Of a stretch of DNA of 5,869 nucleotides, positions 1-4,329 are shown piece by piece. The position numbers and the translations under genes are program-made. Source of the stretch: Candidatus Peregrinibacteria bacterium CG10_big_fil_rev_8_21_14_0_10_49_16 (lineage in GTDB: Bacteria > Patescibacteriota > Gracilibacteria > Peribacterales > Peribacteraceae). Where the stretch lies: positions 1 to 5,869 of the forward strand of contig PFDS01000009.1 of the NCBI GenBank assembly GCA_002772605.1. The letters run 5' to 3'. The stretch's first letter is position 1. Each line of letters opens with the position of its first letter. Below the pieces are notes generated by a model. The model was given only the letters and a program-made list of their open reading frames with translations, ran no database searches and had not been told where the DNA came from.

Positions 1-371
1 TTCTTCTTGGCATTCACCATATGGTTTGGGGGTTTCATCTCGGTATTGTCTTTGCGCCCAACCATAAAGGAATGCTCGTTGTGGAAGATGGTATGGAACT
101 GGATTTCGTCCGGAAGCAGGTTCTCACTTCACGCAATGTACGTGCGAACGTCGTGACAGATATGCTCTACGGAGGGCTCAACTACCAAATCGAACACCAT
201 CTTTTCCCGACAATGCCGCAGTGGAACTACCGCAAAGCACGCAAAATTGTGCGAGCATTCTGCGAAGAAAAGGGAATTTCCTACCATGAGACATGTTTCT
301 TCGGATCACTCGTCGAAATTGTACAACACCTTAAGTCTGTGGCGCAGGTGGCCCGTTACACCAAGATGTGA
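1..371 (+). CDS. Fatty acid desaturase, C-terminal part (5' end outside window)
   Basis: This is the C-terminal 122 residues of a membrane-bound di-iron fatty acid desaturase, which introduces a double bond into an acyl chain at the cytoplasmic face of the membrane. The frame is open from base 3, so the ATG at 21 is internal: the preceding codons read LLGIHH and run straight into it. The diagnostic feature is the third histidine box QIEHHLFP (about residues 62-69 of the visible part), whose glutamine replaces the first histidine. That form is typical of acyl-lipid and front-end type desaturases (pfam00487). The hydrophobic HHMVWGFHLGIVFAPNHKG stretch before it is the last membrane/loop segment. 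The first two histidine boxes lie upstream of the window. The gene ends with TGA at 369-371 and overlaps the convergent cupin gene by 16 bp. The family call is firm, but regiospecificity cannot be read from this fragment. Confidence 0.93.
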   Translation, partial: LLGIHHMVWGFHLGIVFAPNHKGMLVVEDGMELDFVRKQVLTSRNVRANVVTDMLYGGLNYQIEHHLFPTMPQWNYRKARKIVRAFCEEKGISYHETCFFGSLVEIVQHLKSVAQVARYTKM

Positions 372-739
372 TCCTCCGCAGTCCATCCCGGTCGGCATTC
401 GACGTCGACGATCGCAAGATCATCATCTTCTTTGGTTTCCCCCCAGTGTACTTGTCCCGGATGAACAACATACACATCTCCCTCAACGAGACGGTGTACT
501 TCATCATCGCAATGCAAATGCAGCACTCCACGAATCATACGATAGGTTTCTGTCGTAATGCGATGCACGTGCGGCACGGACTTCTCTATAGCGGCAACCG
601 CACGACTCCATTCGGGATGCTCGTCCGTTGGATGAATGACGCAAATGATTTCGGTTGGATCCTCCGGAGGCAGCTGAATCACTTCCTCTCCGCCTCCGTA
701 GGCATCCTCAAAAAGTTGAAGAGTGTTTTCCGCATTCAT
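356..739 (-). CDS. Small single-domain cupin protein
   Basis: This 127-aa protein carries one cupin beta-barrel. Motif 1 reads H57-V-H59-x4-E64-x6-G71 (VPHVHRITTETYRMIRG). Motif 2 reads G87-D-V-Y-V-V-H-P-G-Q-V-H98. The usual four metal ligands (H57, H59, E64, H98) are therefore all present, and a metal-binding barrel is expected. About 50 residues precede the barrel and the tail is acidic. Small cupins of this kind include isomerases, dioxygenases and sugar-binding proteins, so the substrate cannot be named. I start it at the ATG at 739. An in-frame ATG at 766 exists, but it lies inside the stem of a perfect hairpin and adds the unlikely peptide MVYCYALCA. No SD is visible before either start. 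No promoter is evident in the 21 nt between hairpin and ATG, so it probably depends on read-through from the 68-codon gene upstream. Its 3' end overlaps the desaturase tail-to-tail. Confidence 0.85.
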   Translation of the reverse strand: MNAENTLQLFEDAYGGGEEVIQLPPEDPTEIICVIHPTDEHPEWSRAVAAIEKSVPHVHRITTETYRMIRGVLHLHCDDEVHRLVEGDVYVVHPGQVHWGETKEDDDLAIVDVECRPGWTAEDHILV

Positions 740-760
740 AGCGCATAAAGCATAGCAGTA

Positions 761-792
761 AACCATCCAGTCGCAAATGCGACTGGATGGTT
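761..792 (-). terminator. Perfect 15-bp hairpin between the 68-codon gene and the cupin gene
   Basis: AACCATCCAGTCGCA is followed by AA and then its exact reverse complement. On the minus strand the stem is followed by TTTACT, a poor U-tract. On the plus strand it is followed by TTTTG. It lies 26 nt after the stop of the 68-codon gene and 21 nt before the cupin ATG. It could be a leaky or bidirectional terminator, or an RNA-stability/attenuation structure between co-transcribed genes. The structure itself is certain; the function is inferred. Confidence 0.6.
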
Positions 793-817
793 TTGTAGGT
801 CGGTGTGGACGGTGAGG

Positions 818-1024
818 CTACCAACCCCAACCGTCGTTAAAGTCCAGTTCGTGGGTGTACCATTCCGAGTCCGGAGTATCTTCCCCGGAGTCATTGAAGA
901 AGTATCCTTCCTCCCCCCTCCAGCATTCGTCTTCGTCTTCCTGACGATCCATTTCGACCTCAGCCAGAGCAGTCATTTGTTCCCGCTGACCAAACTTGGG
1001 AGGATTGTGTCTCGGATGCGCCAT
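818..1024 (-). CDS. Small acidic hypothetical protein (68 aa)
   Basis: I do not recognise this protein. It has no membrane segment. The N-terminus is basic and proline-containing (MAHPRHNPPKFGQRE), and the rest is strongly acidic (EVEMDRQEDEDE, then scattered D/E). It ends in an aromatic, tryptophan-rich tail (DFNDGWGW). Such composition suggests a mostly disordered protein. Despite its size it looks real. An SD (AAAGGGGAAC) sits 5 nt before the ATG, and a near-consensus promoter lies about 40-70 bp upstream on the same strand. A strong hairpin follows the stop. It could be a regulatory or partner protein for the cupin downstream, with which it may be co-transcribed, but nothing in the sequence fixes a function. 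Confidence 0.6.
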   Translation of the reverse strand: MAHPRHNPPKFGQREQMTALAEVEMDRQEDEDECWRGEEGYFFNDSGEDTPDSEWYTHELDFNDGWGW

Positions 1025-1036
1025 GAGTTCCCCTTT
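1025..1036 (-). promoter_or_regulatory. Ribosome binding site of the 68-codon gene
   Basis: On the minus strand AAAGGGGAACTC immediately precedes the ATG. The AGGGG core is 5 nt from the start codon, which fixes the start of this small gene. Confidence 0.65.
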
Positions 1037-1064
1037 CTGGAGACTGTTTGAAACGACCTAAATA

Positions 1065-1091
1065 ACATTATAAATATATTTTTTATAATGT
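1065..1091. repeat. AT-rich palindrome overlapping the promoter
   Basis: ACATTATAAA (1065-1074) and TTTATAATGT (1082-1091) are exact reverse complements separated by 7 nt. One arm contains the -10 box and the other overlaps the -35 box. This is a possible operator for a dimeric repressor. It may alternatively help end transcription of the upstream 166-aa gene, since no GC-rich terminator follows that gene's stop. Confidence 0.5.
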
Positions 1092-1094
1092 CAA
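1067..1094 (-). promoter_or_regulatory. Near-consensus sigma-70-type promoter for the 68-codon gene
   Basis: Read on the minus strand: TTGACA (1094-1089), a 16-bp AT-only spacer, then TATAAT (1072-1067). Both hexamers match the bacterial housekeeping consensus exactly. The predicted start of transcription near 1060 leaves a leader of about 35 nt containing the SD. The promoter overlaps a palindrome described separately. Confidence 0.75.
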
Positions 1095-1134
1095 TAACAG
1101 ACTTGATCCTACAATAAAAACACAAAAGAAATCC

Positions 1135-1635
1135 TTACTGATATCGATAGAGGAACCGAAACGGCTGTGAGGGGTGCAGATCCCGGGCGCAGTACCAAGG
1201 AGTTTCCGCAAAATGCTCTTCCAGATACCGGCGCATCCTCGATGTCATGTCACGCACTTCACTCGTGCGAAAGACAATGAAATTCGTGCGACTGACAGCT
1301 GCCTGAAATGATTTGAATGTAGAGGTGTAGCTGAAGAAGAATGGAAAAGAAAAGAGGAACGTTTCCGGCACCATGCGGTCTTCCTCAAAAAACTGCGGTT
1401 CCAGTGGACGCGTACCCAAGAAAAGATACCGCGTGAGCCCGCACCGATGGAGTACATTTTCAATCGCCTCTGCCGTATCATTCGCCGCCCGTGCTTCGAA
1501 TGTGGGGTATGCAAGAAATATGTTTGGGACAATCGTTGCCTGGAAAAACACTGACTGACTGAGAGCAAATGTGAGTGATGCCAAGAGCACTCCCATAACA
1601 AGAATGGACATATCACGTGCCACAGTTCGCAGCAT
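1135..1635 (-). CDS. Membrane-anchored hypothetical protein (166 aa)
   Basis: I do not recognise this family. Residues 9-27 (SILVMGVLLASLTFALSQS) form a hydrophobic membrane segment behind a short basic N-terminus. The segment may act as an uncleaved signal anchor that leaves about 130 residues outside the cytoplasmic membrane. The soluble part contains a second hydrophobic, phenylalanine-rich stretch (FLFSFPFFFSYTSTF, about residues 93-107), then a basic/aromatic C-terminus ending FRFLYRYQ. One TM helix followed by an aromatic-rich soluble tail resembles the C-terminal piece of a multi-pass glycosyltransferase or polysaccharide membrane protein, so a gene remnant is possible. The ATG at 1635 is the only in-frame ATG before an upstream stop, though the Met at residue 9 is an alternative. 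No convincing SD precedes either. The start lies 25 nt after a hairpin that should end the preceding operon, so its promoter is unclear. Confidence 0.6.
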   Translation of the reverse strand: MLRTVARDMSILVMGVLLASLTFALSQSVFFQATIVPNIFLAYPTFEARAANDTAEAIENVLHRCGLTRYLFLGTRPLEPQFFEEDRMVPETFLFSFPFFFSYTSTFKSFQAAVSRTNFIVFRTSEVRDMTSRMRRYLEEHFAETPWYCARDLHPSQPFRFLYRYQ

Positions 1636-1660
1636 ATCATGTTTTCATGCCCATACGAAG

Positions 1661-1686
1661 AAACCCCAACTTTTCAGTTGGGGTTT
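1661..1686 (-). terminator. Rho-independent terminator after the SPFH operon
   Basis: AAACCCCAACT, loop TTTC, then AGTTGGGGTTT: a perfect 11-bp stem with a 4-nt loop. It sits 56 nt past the SPFH stop codon, and on the minus strand it runs into TTTCTTCG. It is near-symmetric and could work in both directions, although no plus-strand gene ends here. Confidence 0.7.
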
Positions 1687-1692
1687 CTGGTG

Positions 1693-1720
1693 TGTCGCAA
1701 GTCACGAGGGATTTGCGACA
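1693..1720. repeat. Second short inverted repeat in the SPFH 3' region
   Basis: TGTCGCAA (1693-1700) and TTGCGACA (1713-1720) pair as an 8-bp stem over a 12-nt loop, between the SPFH stop codon and the terminator hairpin. It may be a 3'-UTR stem that protects the transcript. There is no U-tract. Confidence 0.4.
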
Positions 1721-1742
1721 GTCACAGGTCAGGGTTTGAGGG

Positions 1743-3089
1743 TTACTTTTGCGGAACGGCGACCTTCTTGGGGTCGTCGAGGACGCCGGCATGACGCAGG
1801 AGAAGGAGATTCATCAGATTCTCCTGCAATTGCGCAGACTGGGTACCGGCCTTGCCGTCGCTGCCGCTGCCGCCCATGATGACGACACCGGGAACCTTGA
1901 TCTGGGCCAAGTGTTTTGCGACTTCCACGTCGCGATTGGCTTTGATCTCGGCCAAAACCCGTTCCTTCTCGGACAGTTGACCGCCGATTTCGATGAGTTT
2001 CTGCTTGGCAGTTGCCCGTTCGATCTCGGCATCCTTCTCCAGTTTCGCCGTATCCACCTTGATCGCGGCGATCTTCTTGAGTTCCTCCTCCTCCATGCGG
2101 AGCTTCTCGGCTACCTGTACCTTCTTCATGGCTTCGATGACCGACTGGTCACGGTTGATCTTCGCGACCTCAAGAAGCTGTTGAGCTTCCACCGTGGCCT
2201 TCATTTTCTTCTTGTTGGCCTCGGCTTCGATCTCGGCAACTTCCCGTTTGCCTTTCTCAATGACCATCAACCGCTGGGAGATTTCCTCCATTTGCTGCGC
2301 CTTCGCACGCTCCGCGGCGAGGTACGACTTCTTCTTCTCGGCAAACTGCTCGAGGGTTTGCGCATCGTAGTCGGTATCACCGATCGAAAACTGGAGAATC
2401 ATAATGCCGTACTGTTTCAACGGCGACTCTTCGATGACGACCGGCTTGCCGTCCTTATCCAGCACGATTTCGGTGGCAAGCACCGATTCGGAGATCTGAT
2501 CATTATCGACACCTCCGTCTTTGGGAGCCGGCATTCCGGGGAGCAGCTTCTTCACGCGTGTGACCTTCTTCATCTTGTAGAGACCAAGACGAAGCTGGTC
2601 ACCAACCACTTCGGTGAATTCCGCCTTGCGCGCGGCCTGGTGCTCGGATGCCGACATGAGCGGACCCGAGATCTTGATGCAGTTCACCAAGTGGTTGCGG
2701 ATGGAACCTTTGACATGCTCCGGGTTTCCGGAGAAGTCGCGGTGCAACTTGCGCCGGTCCTCTTCCTTCACCGGGAGTTGGTAACGCACGTAACATTCCA
2801 CTTGGGCTTTGCCGCCGTCGTTGAATGTGACGCCGAGCCGTTCGTCGGTTCCATCTTGGTCATACCGCGCTTCCATGGCCCTCGGCCACGTCCACACGGT
2901 GGCGAACCCCTGGAAGTACCATCCGGGCTGATCACGCACGGCGACCGTGCCGTCGATCCCCTGGATGACCTGCCAGTTTTGGTCATCATTGCTACCGTAC
3001 ATGTTGAAGACGATCAGGAACAGCACGAGCGCCACGCTGGCGCAGATGCCTCCGATGATCAGCTTTCTCTTGTGTGGAAAGTTTTCCAT
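1743..3089 (-). CDS. SPFH/band-7 domain membrane protein (stomatin/prohibitin/flotillin-like)
   Basis: This 448-aa protein has a short basic N-terminus (MENFPHKRK) and one membrane helix at about residues 10-30. A band-7/SPFH-type beta-rich region follows at about 38-245. A long charged coiled coil covers about 245-395 and contains alternating A/E/K segments such as AEIEAEANKKKMKATVEAQ. After it come a VPGVVIMGG strand, a GSGSDGKAG linker and a leucine-rich C-terminal helix (ENLMNLLLLRHAG). That order is the standard SPFH plan. Members form ring or cage oligomers on the membrane and organise microdomains or control membrane proteases. The GWYFQGFATVWTWPRA segment and the roughly 25-residue hydrophilic loop at 184-209 are less typical of plain stomatins. 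The ATG at 3089 follows an SD-like AAAGGA about 10-12 nt upstream. The gene is second in an operon, 73 nt after the 77-aa gene. It looks more GC-rich than flanking genes and has a long, open antisense frame, which suggests strong codon bias. The family is confident; the specific role is unknown. Confidence 0.88.
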   Translation of the reverse strand: MENFPHKRKLIIGGICASVALVLFLIVFNMYGSNDDQNWQVIQGIDGTVAVRDQPGWYFQGFATVWTWPRAMEARYDQDGTDERLGVTFNDGGKAQVECYVRYQLPVKEEDRRKLHRDFSGNPEHVKGSIRNHLVNCIKISGPLMSASEHQAARKAEFTEVVGDQLRLGLYKMKKVTRVKKLLPGMPAPKDGGVDNDQISESVLATEIVLDKDGKPVVIEESPLKQYGIMILQFSIGDTDYDAQTLEQFAEKKKSYLAAERAKAQQMEEISQRLMVIEKGKREVAEIEAEANKKKMKATVEAQQLLEVAKINRDQSVIEAMKKVQVAEKLRMEEEELKKIAAIKVDTAKLEKDAEIERATAKQKLIEIGGQLSEKERVLAEIKANRDVEVAKHLAQIKVPGVVIMGGSGSDGKAGTQSAQLQENLMNLLLLRHAGVLDDPKKVAVPQK

Positions 3090-3162
3090 GAGACACTATT
3101 CCTTTCAGAGTGTTGTGAAAAAGAAACGTTTTGGGTGAAACACCATCCATGGCAGAGAAATC

Positions 3163-3396
3163 CTAGTGAACCGGAGGTTCGTTTTGCCCGCGGGCGCGGG
3201 CGACTTCCGCCTTGAGCGCTTCGTCTTGGGCTGAACGCAGGTTGATATCCTGCACGAGGGCCTCACCCTCGCGCTTGCCTTCGCGGACTTTTTCCAGCTG
3301 CTCCTGTGTCGTGGTTCTCCGCTCTCGCGTGAGCCAGAAAAACACGACAGCCAGCAGAGCGATGATGGCAAGGCCAATCAGAATTTTGAAGGCCAT
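3163..3396 (-). CDS. Small single-pass membrane protein with coiled-coil tail (77 aa)
   Basis: I do not recognise a named family. The N-terminus is a membrane helix (about residues 3-22, FKILIGLAIIALLAVVFFWL). An arginine-rich juxtamembrane stretch (TRERR) follows, which favours a cytoplasmic tail. The tail is a charged helix predicted to form a coiled coil (about 30-70, QEQLEKVREGKREGEAL and onward). A strong SD (AAAGGAG) lies 7 nt before the ATG at 3396. It is the first gene of the operon with the SPFH protein, 73 nt upstream of it on the same strand, with no terminator visible between them. Matching topology (one helix plus coiled coil) and linkage suggest it associates with the SPFH oligomer. 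That is inference. Confidence 0.8.
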   Translation of the reverse strand: MAFKILIGLAIIALLAVVFFWLTRERRTTTQEQLEKVREGKREGEALVQDINLRSAQDEALKAEVARARGQNEPPVH

Positions 3397-3409
3397 GACG
3401 TTCTCCTTT
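3397..3409 (-). promoter_or_regulatory. Ribosome binding site of the 77-aa gene
   Basis: On the minus strand AAAGGAGAACGTC is followed directly by ATG. The AGGAG core is well placed and decides this start. Confidence 0.75.
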
Positions 3410-3433
3410 CTTCGCTAGAAAGTGACCTGTGAA

Positions 3434-3471
3434 GTGAATGAACACGCAAACACTTTTGTTTGCGCATTCAC
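3434..3471. promoter_or_regulatory. Bulged palindrome in the divergent intergenic region (candidate operator)
   Basis: GTGAATG (3434-3440) pairs with CATTCAC (3465-3471), and CGCAAAC (3445-3451) pairs with GTTTGCG (3458-3464). The outer and inner arms are contiguous on the right and separated by AACA on the left, giving 14 matched pairs around a 6-nt centre. It lies midway in the 90-bp gap between the SPFH operon and the divergent TrmB-like gene. That is where a local regulator would be expected to bind to control both directions. No terminator is needed here, since both flanking genes start at this gap. Confidence 0.55.
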
Positions 3472-3473
3472 AG

Positions 3474-3479
3474 TAGAAT
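3474..3479 (+). promoter_or_regulatory. Possible -10 element for the TrmB-like gene
   Basis: TAGAAT is 7 nt before the ATG at 3487. No good -35 box is found at 16-18 bp upstream and no SD is present, so use of this site would imply an almost leaderless mRNA. Confidence 0.3.
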
Positions 3480-3486
3480 TTAGAAC

Positions 3487-4320
3487 ATGAGTGGCCAATA
3501 TCACCAAAAAGTGTTGACTAGCACTCTTGAGTGCACTAGGCTACTCATCTTGAGTCATCCTATACTTCTAGATTTGGGCTTAAGTCCCAATGAGGCAAAG
3601 CTCTACTACGCACTCCTCCAGTATGGTGGCAGTGGCGTCTCCACAATTTCACTCCGAGCCAAAGTCCACCGCAGGAATGCCTACGATGCCATCCAGCGCC
3701 TGCTGGAAAAAGGTCTCGTCTTTGAGCTCTACGGAGGGAAAGAGACCGTCTACGAAGCTGTGGAACCGGGGAAACTTCTCGAACTCGTGCACGAGAAAGA
3801 AGACCTTCTGGAACGCGCCTTGCCGGAATTCCGCAAACTCTACCATGCCAAAAAGCTACCGGAGAAGGTGTACATCTACAAAGGAGTGAACGGCGTGAAA
3901 AACTACATGCGCGAAGCTCTGCGACTGGGAGAGGACATGTATCGCCTCGGGGCAGAAGGCGCGTGGGCAGACCCGCGGCTGCGCTCGTACACCGATCACT
4001 TCGCGCGCGAAGCGAAGCGCAAGAAGATGAAGATCCACGCCATCTTCGACCATGAAGCAAAAGACATTCCCGACCTTCCGACCATCACCGGCGCCACGGA
4101 GTGGAAGTTCCTGGACAAGAAATACGACAACAATTCCACGATGGACGTCTTCGGTGATTACGTCGTGACCTATACAGGCACAGCTCCGGGAAAGCTCCTC
4201 GACGATGTCACCGTGTTCGTGATGTTCAGTCCCGACCTCGCCGAGAGCTTTCGCATCTGGTGGCAGTGCTTGTGGGACATGCTTCCGAAGGAGAAGAAGG
4301 TGAAGAGAAAGAGCTTCTAA
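3487..4320 (+). CDS. TrmB-family transcriptional regulator
   Basis: This 277-aa protein matches the TrmB layout. An N-terminal winged helix-turn-helix covers about residues 26-92 (ILLDLGLSPNEAKLYYALL first helix, recognition helix near VHRRNAYDAIQRLLEKGLV, wing near LYGGKETVYEAV). A linker helix follows at about 96-120 (KLLELVHEKEDLLERALPEF). The C-terminal ligand-sensing domain, about 127-262, is of the phospholipase-D-like type (KVYIYKGVNGVKNYMREAL through FVMFSPDLAESFRIWWQCLW). TrmB-type proteins usually sense sugars or other small ligands, but here the effector is not deducible. The tail is basic (KEKKVKRKSF). The gene is divergent from the SPFH operon and probably regulates it. The start is uncertain: ATG 3487 has no SD and adds about 21 atypical residues. 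An in-frame TTG at 3550 begins right where family homology starts. The 3' end is 9 bp from the convergent TPR gene, with no terminator between. Confidence 0.88.
   Translation: MSGQYHQKVLTSTLECTRLLILSHPILLDLGLSPNEAKLYYALLQYGGSGVSTISLRAKVHRRNAYDAIQRLLEKGLVFELYGGKETVYEAVEPGKLLELVHEKEDLLERALPEFRKLYHAKKLPEKVYIYKGVNGVKNYMREALRLGEDMYRLGAEGAWADPRLRSYTDHFAREAKRKKMKIHAIFDHEAKDIPDLPTITGATEWKFLDKKYDNNSTMDVFGDYVVTYTGTAPGKLLDDVTVFVMFSPDLAESFRIWWQCLWDMLPKEKKVKRKSF
3514..3542 (+). promoter_or_regulatory. Alternative promoter inside the annotated 5' end of the TrmB-like gene
   Basis: TTGACT (3514-3519), a 17-bp spacer, then TAGGCT (3537-3542). The spacer holds the palindrome GCACTC-TT-GAGTGC (3521-3534), and partial CTAG copies flank it. 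Transcription from here would begin near 3549, at the in-frame TTG codon at 3550. The -10 box is weak. Confidence 0.35.
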
Positions 4321-4329
4321 CCTTTATTC

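Noticed and set aside
21..23. ATG at 21 as start of the desaturase
   Set aside because: The protein would lack two histidine boxes and most membrane helices, and in-frame family-like sequence precedes the ATG.
1245..1640. 131-codon minus-strand frame overlapping the 166-aa gene
   Set aside because: Its composition (W, C and H rich) is not protein-like. The alternative frame has a coherent membrane anchor and soluble domain.
1749..3215. Very long (488-codon) open frame on the plus strand opposite the SPFH gene
   Set aside because: It is antisense to a clear SPFH protein. The product is a leucine/aspartate/histidine-rich low-complexity sequence mirroring coiled-coil codons, with no domain. 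It stays open because the SPFH gene avoids TTA, CTA and TCA codons in that register.
3518..3539. CIRCE-like (HrcA operator) half-sites TAGCACTC and GAGTGC
   Set aside because: CIRCE halves are separated by 9 nt (TTAGCACTC-N9-GAGTGCTAA). Here the gap is 2 nt and the right half lacks CTAA. The neighbouring gene is not a chaperone.
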